From assembly GCA_965369385.1 (NCBI GenBank), contig CBDUQP010000016.1, forward strand, positions 1 to 36,235: DNA of 36,235 nt, read 5' to 3'. Source of the DNA: CBDUQP01 sp965369385 (GTDB lineage: Bacteria; Planctomycetota; Phycisphaerae; SM23-33). Shown here piece after piece: positions 26,518 to 34,942 of the stretch (position 1 is its first letter; each line of letters opens with the position of its first letter). The position numbers and the translations under genes were made by a program. The notes beneath the pieces were generated by a model. That model was not told the origin of the DNA. It was given only the letters and a program-made list of their open reading frames with translations, and did not search any database.

Positions 26518-26968
26518 GGAATCCTCACTTTACTGTTCAGGGTGGGTTTAAATTCTTGGTCCAAGTACACATCGTGTAAACGGGTGAGCCCCAGACGTCC
26601 TCCAACGTGAATATATCTTATCACCGATGTCAGTTAGCGTCAACCCTTCTAATCCGCTGGCTCCCTCCAGGGTGTGCGAGATGCTTCTCTGGCGGCAGAT
26701 AACGTGAGTTGTCATCAATTCTTGTGGCAGCTTCGAAAGTAGAAACCCCGAACGGCGAAGAAACGAACCACAGAGAAACGGATTGAACAGTTGAGCAGGT
26801 GATTCGCCACTCGCTTCGCTTGTGGCCAGGAGACCGCTGGTGAGCCGACTTTCTGGACTTGGAGTCAGCGACGGATCACGTCTTTGCTGTTTCACCTGCT
26901 CAACCCGAGTGGGTCGGGTGCAGGAGGGGGACGTTAATGGGACTGTGCTGAAAGCAGACGCCCGCCCG
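26518..26968. other. 451-bp gap containing dispersed repeat X
   Basis: No gene seen. The right half (26783-26906) is one copy of an inverted repeat family described separately. The left part, next to the PEP-CTERM gene, should hold its promoter but I see no clear one. Confidence 0.5.
26783..26906 (+). repeat. Dispersed repeat X (inverted partner at 36080-36211)
   Basis: Contains GAGCAGGTGATTCGCCAC, a TCGCTTCGCT centre, GTGGCCAGGAGACCGC and, after a variable stretch, GCTGTTTCACCTGCTCAACC. All blocks recur in reverse order and strand at 36080-36211. The centre forms a GCCAC/GTGGC hairpin. Confidence 0.8.
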
Positions 26969-28807
26969 TCAGCTTGTTTTGTCGATCAGAATGTCTCCGT
27001 CGTGGCTTTGGATTGTGATGTCGGCGGGTGTTTCGATTCTGATGCTGGGATCTGATATGATTGTGGACGTGAGTATTATCGAGCCATCGTTGGCTTCTCT
27101 GAGCTTCACCTGAGGCTTTAATCCCGGCCGGCGTATTGAGCCTGTCATCGAAGTGGCGGTAACGCTCACTTCCTCCACCAATTCCTCACGCAGGAACACC
27201 TCTACCTCGCCTGAGTGCGTTTTGAGCTCAACGCGATCACCATCCTGATGGCTGATTCTGTTGAAACGCGTCTTGCCGAAGCAGTTGCGGATACGCACAT
27301 CTCCCCGCAATCCTGTGCAGTCCAGCGACAGGTCAAACCCGTCTATGTGCACGCCTCCTTTGACGTCGCGAATAGTCTGGTTGTGTATCTCGTCGGGGAG
27401 TTTGCCCCTGGCGTGAGCGTCTTCATGCTGGCTGCCGCCAGAAATCAGATAAGAGCATTGAACGTATCGACCACTGATATTGCTGATATCCTGTGCCCGT
27501 CCGATGATTGTTACATCGCCGTCTACATCCTTCACGACACATTTGAGCACCCCGATGCATATTAGATCACACTTCAGATCTTCGGCATGGACATTGGACA
27601 TCATCATCGGTGAGATCACGGTTACTCCGCGGCCTTGCGGTATGGCGACTGTCATCGATATACGCCCTGCTTCTCCGTGAACCCTCGTGCCATCGTCATA
27701 GTTTATGTGCATCAGTCTGGCCAGATCCTCGTCCACCGACTCTGCGGGCATCGTGATATCGACTATCTCCTCTCGCACCAAGCTTATCCGCAGGGCGTCA
27801 ACCATTCGGCAGTTGATGTGATCGTCCACTTGCGGATCAGGCTTGGCCATGTCAGGGTAGAGGTCATGACCGACACTGAAAGACTCTGCCACGCTCACGT
27901 CCTTTCCGGATTGCCATCCCTCTTGAGTGCTTCTCGTAATGGCAGAGAGCTTGCCGTGGTCGCCTCGTGTTCCCGCCAGGACTTGCCCATCGTGCGGCCC
28001 GACGGCGTCTGCGTCCTGGACATGATCATGCAGCAGTGACATTCCATCAGCGAGCTGCGACGCTGTCTCGTGGTCTTCCCCAAACGCGGCCTTGGTTCCA
28101 TTAATAATCACCGCATCCCCGTCAGTATGACACAAGTGAATATCAGAGCCCACCATCGCGAATATCACGACGTTGTGTGCATCTTCCATGGGGATTTCTT
28201 CGTGGATATCAATAGTTGCAATCTTGTGTATGGCTTCGCGTATCTTCTCTTTTGCTTCGGTATCTTTCATGATCGTTCCTTTCTCCTGTGCCGGGTCCAG
28301 ACGGCCTCGCAGCCGCTGTCTTGCTCGATGCAGGCGTCCCTTTACGGTGCTCACGGGGATGCCCACGAACGTCGCTATGCGGCTGTATGACCAATGCTGG
28401 AAGTAATAGAGGATGACAGGCTCACGGAGCTTCTGCGGCAGGAGTCCGACGATTTCGTGCAGATCGGCATGGTCCTGGTCTCTCCCTTGGATACCGACAC
28501 CGAACGTTTCCATCGATTCATACGCGGACTCCTGCCGCCCGCGGCTTTGCGATCCCATTCGCCTGGCTGTGTTGCGGACAATCGTTCTCAACCACGGGGC
28601 GAATCGCGAGTCATCCCGCAATTGCCCCAGCTTGCAGTAGGCCATGGCAAACGCTTCCTGTACGGCGTCCATCGCGTCATGCTCATTGCCCATGCAACCA
28701 TACGCTACCGCCATCGCGGCAGCATAATACTGGTCTACCAACCTTCCGAACGCATCGCCATCACCAGCGCGACTCGCCCGCACCCATTCGCTTTCCTGTT
28801 TAGTCAT
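26969..28807 (-). CDS. ECF sigma factor fused to a long beta-rich C-terminal domain
   Basis: 612 aa. Residues 10-85 are sigma region 2 (DAFGRLVDQYY, DAVQEAFAMAY, PWLRTIVRNTARR) and 120-170 region 4 (LPQKLREPVILYYFQHWSYS then STVKGRLHRARQRLR). The part from about 180 to 612 is unrelated to sigma factors; 400-612 is a chain of short beta strands (GDVTIIGRAQD, GGVHIDGFDLSLD, GDVRIRN, HSGEVEVFLREEL, GSIILTSTIIS, DGDILIDK) like the DUF4097 / Toastrack beta-solenoids that sense envelope state. No membrane helix is seen. It would act as a one-protein transcription switch. An internal start at 28270 with a strong ribosome site lies exactly at the border. The first ATG at 28807 has only weak GAAG upstream. 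Confidence 0.87.
   Translation of the reverse strand: MTKQESEWVRASRAGDGDAFGRLVDQYYAAAMAVAYGCMGNEHDAMDAVQEAFAMAYCKLGQLRDDSRFAPWLRTIVRNTARRMGSQSRGRQESAYESMETFGVGIQGRDQDHADLHEIVGLLPQKLREPVILYYFQHWSYSRIATFVGIPVSTVKGRLHRARQRLRGRLDPAQEKGTIMKDTEAKEKIREAIHKIATIDIHEEIPMEDAHNVVIFAMVGSDIHLCHTDGDAVIINGTKAAFGEDHETASQLADGMSLLHDHVQDADAVGPHDGQVLAGTRGDHGKLSAITRSTQEGWQSGKDVSVAESFSVGHDLYPDMAKPDPQVDDHINCRMVDALRISLVREEIVDITMPAESVDEDLARLMHINYDDGTRVHGEAGRISMTVAIPQGRGVTVISPMMMSNVHAEDLKCDLICIGVLKCVVKDVDGDVTIIGRAQDISNISGRYVQCSYLISGGSQHEDAHARGKLPDEIHNQTIRDVKGGVHIDGFDLSLDCTGLRGDVRIRNCFGKTRFNRISHQDGDRVELKTHSGEVEVFLREELVEEVSVTATSMTGSIRRPGLKPQVKLREANDGSIILTSTIISDPSIRIETPADITIQSHDGDILIDKTS
28270..28290 (-). promoter_or_regulatory. 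Internal ribosome binding site and start at the sigma/beta-domain border
   Basis: On the minus strand AGGAG and AAAGGA precede an in-frame ATG (codon 180 of the sigma fusion) by 12 and 6 bases. Initiation here would give the 433-aa C-terminal domain alone. The sequence match is better than that of the gene's first start. Confidence 0.6.
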
Positions 28808-29111
28808 AACTTCGATATCTTAACCTATTCATGCACAGCGCTGTCACACACATAGAGACATCTTTTGCGGCCTTGGGAACACTACATCAAAAAAAAATGT
28901 TGGCACGATCAGACGACAATGTTGTGGATACTGTATTTATCTGGCTGGGATCGTGGATTACTGTGGTGGGGCAGGGCCTCATACCCGGGAAGCACATGAT
29001 GACATTGACTGCAGGAGAAGTGGCGTGGTTGGGGCTGATGACAAATGGGGCTGGCGCCGACATATGAGCATCTTGCGTGAGATTGTCGGAGATGCCTCTG
29101 CGGGCTTATGC
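28808..29111. other. 304-bp gap containing a duplicated CDF gene fragment
   Basis: Apart from the fragment at 28931-29067 I see no gene. The upstream part should carry the sigma factor gene's promoter. Confidence 0.5.
28931..29067 (+). pseudogene. Inverted partial copy of the CDF transporter promoter and 5' end
   Basis: 28931-29043 aligns with 30070-29958 on the other strand: CTGTATTT, GGCTGGGATCGTGGATTA, CGGGAAGCACATGATGACAT and GTGGCGTGG recur with few changes. The copy thus carries the presumed promoter, ribosome site, start and first 13 or so codons (MTLTAGEVAWLGL), then diverges and stops after 22 codons (28999-29067). It lies just beyond the 3' end of the parent gene. Confidence 0.85.
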
Positions 29112-30002
29112 TCAGTCGCCCGGTGAGTCTGCCTCATTGGCGGCAGGTTCCACGTGTACCACCACCTGCACCACGTACGGCTGAGCTTTCATAACGCGGC
29201 GCTTCACTGCTCCGGCGATCTGGTGCCCCTGGGCTACCGTCAGCTCGGGTACTACTTCTATGTGGACGTCAGTTTCTATCTGCCCGCCCGACTGCCTGGC
29301 GCGGAGGGCGTGGAAGCCGAGCACGCCCTCGGTATTCTGAAGCACTTCGCTGATCGCGTGGATCACTTCGGCCGGTGGTGCAGAGTCTATTAATTCGCCG
29401 GAAGCCTTCCGTATTATTTTGAGTGCCATCACCACCAGGAACGCCGACAGCACCATGGCCGTCAGCGGATCCAGAAACGCCCACTGCTCGCCGCCAAACG
29501 CTATGCCCGCAAGACCGGCGGCAGCAGCTATGGACGTGAAAGCGTCGCTGCGATGATGCCACGCATTGGCGGTGAGCGATACGTCACGAGTTCGCGCTCC
29601 AACGTGAGCGGTGATCCGGTAGAGGAATTCCTTCAGCGGGATCGTGCAGATCGCCAGCAGAAGCGGGACAAGTGATTGTACGTGGCGCTTTGGGACACGC
29701 AGGGAACTGATCGCGGTGTAGGCAATAAAGCCGGCCGCCAGGATGAGAACCAGCCCGATGAACAAAGCCACAAGCGTGGAAACGCGGCGATGCCCGTAGG
29801 GATGGGAAAGGTCGGCGGGCTTGTTGCTTACACGCATGCCGCCTACCACGGCTATGTCCGTACACAGGTCAGACAGGCTGTGTACACCGTCTGCGAGGAT
29901 AGCCTGGCTGGCGAACAAGATTCCGCCGGCGATCTTGGCTACCGCGAGCACCGCGTCTATCACCAGACCCAGCCACGCCACTTTTTCCGCAGTCAATGTC
30001 AT
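29112..30002 (-). CDS. Cation diffusion facilitator family metal transporter
   Basis: Exports a divalent metal (Zn, Fe, Mn or Co class) from the cytoplasm in exchange for protons. 296 aa. Six membrane helices lie in the first 200 residues; the paired metal sites are His41-x3-Asp45 (ADGVHSLSD, helix 2) and His149-x3-Asp153 (AWHHRSDAF, helix 5), followed by the cytosolic ferredoxin-like domain ending HVEPAANEADSPGD. I chose ATG 30002, where family alignments begin; the reading frame is open to a GTG at 30095, but that stretch is probably promoter and leader since it is duplicated as such at 28931. Metal specificity cannot be read from HD-HD alone. Confidence 0.93.
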   Translation of the reverse strand: MTLTAEKVAWLGLVIDAVLAVAKIAGGILFASQAILADGVHSLSDLCTDIAVVGGMRVSNKPADLSHPYGHRRVSTLVALFIGLVLILAAGFIAYTAISSLRVPKRHVQSLVPLLLAICTIPLKEFLYRITAHVGARTRDVSLTANAWHHRSDAFTSIAAAAGLAGIAFGGEQWAFLDPLTAMVLSAFLVVMALKIIRKASGELIDSAPPAEVIHAISEVLQNTEGVLGFHALRARQSGGQIETDVHIEVVPELTVAQGHQIAGAVKRRVMKAQPYVVQVVVHVEPAANEADSPGD

Positions 30003-30216
30003 CCTGTGTTTCCCTGCTGTGATACTCAGCTTCAACCCCAATAATCTACGATCCAAGCCGGAAAATACAGCATTTTTTCGATCCCGTCTGCGCACTGATC
30101 GGCATGTATGGGCATTTCTGGCTTGCAGGATGACTCTGGGTGGGTAATCTATATAGTCTTGATGGTCACGCGCTAGTGGAAAACAACTTCAGACGTCTTT
30201 GTGAAGAGGAAACATA

Positions 30217-31503
30217 ATGGAAATCAGAGGTATTCGAGGCTGGCGGTACTGCCCGCAAGATGGCGATGTGAGTTCGTTGATAGCTCCCCCGTATGATGTG
30301 CTCGACCAGGCCGGCAAGGACGAACTTCTTGCCCGCAGCGAGCATAATATCGTGAAGGTGGACCTTCCCCACGTTCCTCCAAAGGGCGTCGGTCCCGACG
30401 AGGTCTACAAAGCATCGGCCGACACCTTGGCCGGGTGGAAGGCAGACGGTGTGATCTGCCAGGACGACAAGTCTACGATCTATGCCTACCAGCAGACATA
30501 CGAGTGGTCGGGCAAGTGTTACAAGCGAACTGCGATGATCTGCAGCATCCGCGCAACGGCGCTTGGCGAAGATGTTATCCCGCACGAGCATACTTTTGAC
30601 GGTCCCAAGGCCGACCGCCTGAAGCTCACCGAGAGTACGCAGATGCAATTGTCGCCGATTTTCGGGCTATATAACGATCCCAACGGGCAGGTGGCGGCCG
30701 GGCTGGAAGCTGCAATGAAGGCAGCACCGGCGATCAAGGGCGACCTGAACGGCGTTACCGAGGAACTCTGGCCGATTGACGATCCAGCAGCCGTTGCGAA
30801 GATCGCGGAAACGCTGCGCGACGTGCCGGCGTATATCGCTGACGGGCATCATCGTTACACGACGGCGATGAATCATGCCAAGGCACTGCGGGAAGCGGGA
30901 ACCATAGACAACGATCACGAGACCAACTTTGTGATGTTCGTGCTGGTTGCTGACGATGCGCCTGGCCTGCTGGTTCTGCCGACGCATCGCATGGTGACTG
31001 GTCTTTCAGATGACTTTACGCCCGAGAAGCTGATGGCCGCGGCCGATGATTTCGAGTGGCAGTGCATAAGCGGCGAAGGTGTGAATCTGGACGACGCTGA
31101 CGAGTTCCTCAAGCCTTACGGTCCGACGGCGATGGCTCTTTTGGCAGCAGGTTCGAAGGATATCTGGATCGGTAAGCTGACCAACCCGGCTGCGATGCTT
31201 GAGGCGGCACCCGATGAGTGTGAAGCATGGCGCGAGCTGGATGTGGCGATCCTGCAGAAGCTGCTGATCGACAAGGCCCTGGTGCCTTGGAAGACCGATG
31301 CGACTAACGTTGATTACACAGCTTACGGGCAGATTGCTCTGGACGCAGTAGCCGATGGCAGCGTGCAGATGGCGATAGTAATGCAGGGCACGCCGCTGAA
31401 GTCGGTATTCGATATCGCCGACGCCGGCGCATCGATGCCGCACAAGAGCACGTACTTCTATCCGAAGGTGGCAACCGGACTGGTGCTCAAGCCGTTGCAG
31501 TAA
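30217..31503 (+). CDS. DUF1015 family protein
   Basis: 428 aa, soluble. Family signatures are APPYDVLD near the N-terminus, HEHTFDGPKADRLKL with a preceding acidic stretch, and ADGHHRYTTAMNHA in the middle. The family is widespread in bacteria and archaea, often near serine or phosphoglycerate metabolism genes, with no firmly known reaction; the HEHT and DGHHR motifs suggest a nucleotide- or phosphate-dependent enzyme. AGAGGAA lies about eight bases before ATG. It is divergent from the CDF transporter (214 bp between starts) and convergent with the GH130 gene. Confidence 0.92.
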   Translation: MEIRGIRGWRYCPQDGDVSSLIAPPYDVLDQAGKDELLARSEHNIVKVDLPHVPPKGVGPDEVYKASADTLAGWKADGVICQDDKSTIYAYQQTYEWSGKCYKRTAMICSIRATALGEDVIPHEHTFDGPKADRLKLTESTQMQLSPIFGLYNDPNGQVAAGLEAAMKAAPAIKGDLNGVTEELWPIDDPAAVAKIAETLRDVPAYIADGHHRYTTAMNHAKALREAGTIDNDHETNFVMFVLVADDAPGLLVLPTHRMVTGLSDDFTPEKLMAAADDFEWQCISGEGVNLDDADEFLKPYGPTAMALLAAGSKDIWIGKLTNPAAMLEAAPDECEAWRELDVAILQKLLIDKALVPWKTDATNVDYTAYGQIALDAVADGSVQMAIVMQGTPLKSVFDIADAGASMPHKSTYFYPKVATGLVLKPLQ

Positions 31504-31522
31504 GACTCAGCAAGAACAGGCA

Positions 31523-31569
31523 GCAAAAACAGGGACTGTCCCGGCGTTGGGGACTGTCCCTGTTTTTGC
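31523..31569. repeat. GGGACTGTCCC hairpin, copy 3
   Basis: Stem GCAAAAACAGGGACTGTCCC against GGGACTGTCCCTGTTTTTGC with loop GGCGTTG. It begins 20 bp after the DUF1015 stop and ends with T residues, so it can serve as that gene's terminator. Confidence 0.85.
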
Positions 31570-31583
31570 GATCGTGCGTTATC

Positions 31584-31723
31584 TGCCGCATGTTGCGGGG
31601 ACATGTCCGGCTGCGGTAGCAGTCGGCCGTGTCCCCCTCCGCGATCAAAGACGTTCTGCCGCACGTGCACGCCATCGTGAACAGACCAACCAGCAATAAT
31701 GACTCCCTAAAAACGCCGATTCG
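31584..31723 (+). repeat. Dispersed 140-bp repeat, copy B
   Basis: Matches copy A at 8952-9090: TGCCGCATG, the 40-nt GGGGACATGTCCGGCTGC hairpin (31597-31636), GCGATCAAAGACG, GCACGTGC and CGCCGATTCG in the same order. It fills the gap between the convergent DUF1015 and GH130 genes. The nearby GGGACTGTCCC hairpin lies on its left here and on its right in copy A. Confidence 0.85.
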
Positions 31724-31738
31724 CCGATTCTTGCTCGG

Positions 31739-32953
31739 CTATCTTGCATCCTTTAGCAGGGCGTCATCTGATGCTTCGATTAGCTCCAGATTCCTGCTTA
31801 TCAGCTGTTTTCTCTGGTCCACGCATGCGGCTGAGCGAAGGGGATCTTCCGGCGTGTTGGTCACGTAGTCCAGGAGCTTTTCCACAGTGGTGGTCGCCAC
31901 GTGCATTCTGGTGTCCGACGAGGCGTAATAGATGAACACGCTTCCATCGTCGCGGGCCACTACTCCGTTGCAGAACACCACGTTTGACACATCACCCACA
32001 CGCTCCGGGCCTCGTGGCGCGATGATGTAACCGGCGGGTCTGCGGATAACCTTGCTAGGGTCGTCCAGGTCGCACAAGAGGGCGTAGAGCACGTATCGCA
32101 GGCCGGCAGCGCACATGCGGACACCATGTGCAATGTGCAGCCATCCCTTATCGGTTTTGATCGGTGTAGCGCCCGCACCGTTTTTGGCTTCAGTGATCGT
32201 GTGGTATACCTTCGGGTCGATCACGGTTTCCTGGTGTATTACGGCTCCGTCCATGCTATCGCACAGGGCCCAGCCGATACCGCCGCCGCTGCCGGCTTCA
32301 ATGAAGCTATCCTGCGGCCGGGTGTAGAGGGCGTACTTTCCGTCAATGAATTCCGGATGCAGTACAACGTTGCGTTGCTGCGCGGAATCGGACTTCAGAT
32401 CGGCCAGACGCTCCCAGGTTTCCAGGTCCTTTGTGCGGGCGATCCCGCAGGCTGCGATTGCGGCAGATTGATCGCCGGCAGGTGCGATGGGGTCTTTGCG
32501 TTCGGTGCAGAATAGCCCGTAGATCCAGCCGTCTTCATGCTGCGTCAGACGCATGTCGTAAACGTTGGTGTCCGGATTTGCGGTTTCTGGCATTGTTATG
32601 GGATAGTCACTCAATCGGAAACCATCGATACCATTATCACTCTCAGCTAGCGCGAAGAACGATTTGCGATCATAGCCTTCAACGCGGCAGACCAGGCATA
32701 TCTTTCCGCCGAACTCTATAGCGCCGGAATTCATCACCGCGTTGACGCCGATTCGCTCAAGCAGGTGCGGATTCGTCTGGCGGTCAAGATCAAATCGCCA
32801 GATCAGCGGCGCGTGCGCGGCCGTCAGTATTGGGTGCATATAACGATCAAACACCCCGTTGGACCATGTTGCGTCGATTTCGTTGGGGCGAGTGAGCAGC
32901 GACTTGTGGTCCGCTACGAGTTTCTTGAGTCTGTCGGCAAAGATATCGCTCAT
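31739..32953 (-). CDS. GH130 family glycoside phosphorylase (mannosylglucose phosphorylase type)
   Basis: Cleaves beta-mannosides with phosphate. 404 aa, five-bladed propeller family. Signatures are GVNAVMNSGAIEFGGK, CRVEGYDRKSFFALAES with NGIDGFR, and NVYDMRLTQ with the proton donor Asp133. These match GH130 subfamily 1 (4-O-beta-mannosyl-glucose phosphorylase) better than subfamily 2. The substrate is inferred from this pattern, not shown. AGAGACACC precedes ATG 32953. It lies 168 bp after the DegT aminotransferase gene on the same strand, with a degenerate hairpin repeat (33016-33103) between them. Confidence 0.87.
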   Translation of the reverse strand: MSDIFADRLKKLVADHKSLLTRPNEIDATWSNGVFDRYMHPILTAAHAPLIWRFDLDRQTNPHLLERIGVNAVMNSGAIEFGGKICLVCRVEGYDRKSFFALAESDNGIDGFRLSDYPITMPETANPDTNVYDMRLTQHEDGWIYGLFCTERKDPIAPAGDQSAAIAACGIARTKDLETWERLADLKSDSAQQRNVVLHPEFIDGKYALYTRPQDSFIEAGSGGGIGWALCDSMDGAVIHQETVIDPKVYHTITEAKNGAGATPIKTDKGWLHIAHGVRMCAAGLRYVLYALLCDLDDPSKVIRRPAGYIIAPRGPERVGDVSNVVFCNGVVARDDGSVFIYYASSDTRMHVATTTVEKLLDYVTNTPEDPLRSAACVDQRKQLISRNLELIEASDDALLKDAR

Positions 32954-33015
32954 TTGGTGTCTCTTTCCTATTGTTCCGGTGCCAGCCGGCCGGCGCGGTT
33001 GATAGCATTCTACCG

Positions 33016-33103
33016 CAAAATGGGGATCCCGATGTGCATCGGGACTACGCCTTTGGCTGCGCTTCTTGAGTTTACCCGCCGGGGCGGGCCGGTCCCGTTT
33101 TTG
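33016..33103. repeat. Degenerate member of the GCAAAA-GGGGAC hairpin family
   Basis: Outer half-sites GCAAAATGGGGAT and GGTCCCGTTTTTGC face each other around TCCCGATGTGCATCGGGA and CCGCCGGGGCGGG palindromes. The same TCCCGATGTxCATCGGGA palindrome is in the 7.0-7.6 kb island. Confidence 0.6.
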
Positions 33104-33121
33104 CTCCGTAATCTGTGGTTC

Positions 33122-34384
33122 CTATCTCTTTGAGCTGGAGAACTTCACCGCCAGCTCTTCATCTTCGTCGCCTTCGAGGAGGTCCTTGTAATTCTCTGCC
33201 ACCTTCCTGTAGGCATCTGCGTACTTGCGGATTGCATCTTCATCGAACTTGGCAAACCTGGGCAACCCGAGGATCTGCTTCATCATGCCTTCGCTCACCG
33301 GCAACTCGCGTTCCAGATCGTCCACTGTTACTGATTCGGGCAGGTTGGCTACGCGTGTGGGCCGGCCGTGTCCGTAGACGTCCATCTCGCGGAACACCGG
33401 GTGCGTGTGCAGCGGAGAGTTGCATCCAACCCACACGCCGGTGTGGCCTTCTTCGCGAATCGCATCGGCGAATCGCTTGGCACTCAGCCCGCCCAGCTCT
33501 TCGGCTTTGTACTTTGCGATGGGGAAGTACCATCCGCCCTTGGTGCATCCGCTGTCTTCTGCCGGGCGAATCGGATATATGCCGGGGACATCTTCCATGA
33601 GGTCGCAGAAGTAGTTCATGGCCTTGGCGACTTCGGCCATCTGCTTGGGCCAGAGCTTAAGCTGCACTCGCCCGAAGGCGGAACTCAACTGGTGCATGCG
33701 ATACTTGTATCCTCCGCAGGGCAGGCCGGCGTACTTCTTGTTCTCTTCCAGCTCGATATCTCCGTGGCGGGCATAATGACCGAAAAGCAGTGCACGCTCG
33801 TAGATGTTCTGGTCATTGGTGAGCATTATGCCCGCTTCACCTATTGCGAACGATTTGCCCGTCATCAGCGAGAAACCTGACGCTGCACCGATTGTGCCGA
33901 CGATCTTGCCCTTGTACAGGCAGCCGTGAGCGTGCGAGCAATCCTCGAACACCATGAGATTGTGCTTGTCGGCGATGGCCATGATCGCATCCATGTCGGC
34001 CGGCATGCCGGCGTAGTGCACAACCACAATCGCCTTGGTGCGATCACTGATACAGTTCTCTATATCGCCGGGATCGATGCAGAGTGTGTCTGGATCAATG
34101 TCGGCAAACACGGGTGTAGCGCCCAGCGAGAACAACTGAAGCATTGATGCCCAGTATGTCATTGATGGGGCGATAACTTCGTCACCTACGCCGATGCCCA
34201 TGCCGTAAAACGCGCATTGGATGGCGGCAGTGCCTGAACTGCAACCCAGTCCATACTTCGCGTCGTAGCTGTCTGCGTATTCTCTCTCGAACGTTTTGGT
34301 TATGTCCATGCCGGACATTGCACGGGCCCGGAGGACATCCAGTACCGCGTCTTCATGCTCTTTGGTTACGATGGGCCAGGCCAT
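33122..34384 (-). CDS. DegT/DnrJ/EryC1/StrS aminotransferase, 5' end out of frame
   Basis: PLP enzyme of the sugar aminotransferase class. 420 aa in this frame. CSSGTAAIQCAF, ED at 147-148 with CSHAHG, and the PLP lysine Lys177 in LMTGKSFAIGEAG are intact. The frame starts at MAWPIVTKEHEDAV, which in relatives is preceded by about 20 residues including LLGG. Those residues are present upstream in another frame (34449 onward), displaced by a 5-bp tandem duplication at 34374-34383. As it stands translation may restart at ATG 34384, or the gene may be inactive. It follows the chimeric ORF and the Gfo/Idh/MocA gene on the same strand, a usual sugar-modification grouping. Confidence 0.85.
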   Translation of the reverse strand: MAWPIVTKEHEDAVLDVLRARAMSGMDITKTFEREYADSYDAKYGLGCSSGTAAIQCAFYGMGIGVGDEVIAPSMTYWASMLQLFSLGATPVFADIDPDTLCIDPGDIENCISDRTKAIVVVHYAGMPADMDAIMAIADKHNLMVFEDCSHAHGCLYKGKIVGTIGAASGFSLMTGKSFAIGEAGIMLTNDQNIYERALLFGHYARHGDIELEENKKYAGLPCGGYKYRMHQLSSAFGRVQLKLWPKQMAEVAKAMNYFCDLMEDVPGIYPIRPAEDSGCTKGGWYFPIAKYKAEELGGLSAKRFADAIREEGHTGVWVGCNSPLHTHPVFREMDVYGHGRPTRVANLPESVTVDDLERELPVSEGMMKQILGLPRFAKFDEDAIRKYADAYRKVAENYKDLLEGDEDEELAVKFSSSKR

Positions 34385-34449
34385 GCTTCGCTCATCTCTC
34401 CGATAGCCTTTGCGCCACCGAGCAATGCAAGGGGACTTTGTGTTGTCAT
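34366..34449 (-). pseudogene. Displaced N-terminus of the DegT aminotransferase
   Basis: ATG 34449 has AGGAG seven bases upstream and encodes MTTQSPLALLGGAKAIGEMS then EAWPGPS and a stop at 34366. Removing one copy of the repeated GGCCA (plus strand 34374-34378 / 34379-34383) joins EAWP to IVTKEHED of the downstream frame and restores a normal DegT start. So the gene's true start is most likely 34449. Confidence 0.85.
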
Positions 34450-34473
34450 TGTCTATACTCCTGTAGCTGCGCC

Positions 34474-34893
34474 TTACTTGAGGTAAGCAGCCTCTACCTT
34501 CTTGATTGCGGCGATGATGTCATCGATTTCCTGCTGGCCGTAGCTTTCGTGCATCGCGCCGCCGGGATCGGTAATCGGCGGGCAGATCACTTCGCTGAAC
34601 GGCTCGAGCTCAAGTCCGCCCAGTGCGCAGAATACCGCGTTTGTGCCGGAGTTCACGCCATCGGCGTATCCTCCGCCCATGAACTCGACGAAGTCTTCCT
34701 CGTACTTCACTTCGCTCGGGCCGTTATAGCCAATCGCGTTGCCGGAGCTGATTGCATCGTCGAAGTTGACGGCCGACTCTATGCCGAGTGTGTCATAACG
34801 CTTGATTAGTTCTTCGGGCGTAGTAAGGAATTGGTGCCCATTTGCTGGTGCGCATGGCTGTTCAAACGTGTGTGCGTGAATATCTATGAACAT
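34474..34893 (-). pseudogene. Chimeric ORF: amidohydrolase start joined to two DegT aminotransferase pieces
   Basis: 139 aa in one open frame. Residues 1-42 (MFIDIHAHTFEQP, then TPEELIKRYDTLGIES) are the first strand and HxH metal motif of an amidohydrolase. Residues about 48-113 (SSGNAIGYNGPSEVKYEEDF, then GVNSGTNAVFCALGGL and EVICPPITDPGG) are the N-terminal third of a DegT aminotransferase different from the neighbour. Residues 114-139 (HESYGQQEIDDIIAAIKKVE) match the extreme C-terminus of such enzymes. The catalytic parts of both are missing. Two in-frame deletions in an amidohydrolase-DegT gene pair would give this. A GGGAG ribosome site precedes ATG 34893, so it may still be translated. 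Confidence 0.75.
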
Positions 34894-34942
34894 CTCGAAT
34901 GCTCCCAGACCGTTGTACGCTCATGGTGATGAAATCGGCGAC

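Noticed and set aside
30003..30095. GTG start at 30095 for the CDF transporter
   Set aside because: The extra 31 residues do not belong to the family, and the same DNA is duplicated at 28931 as a leader with the ribosome site before ATG 30002.
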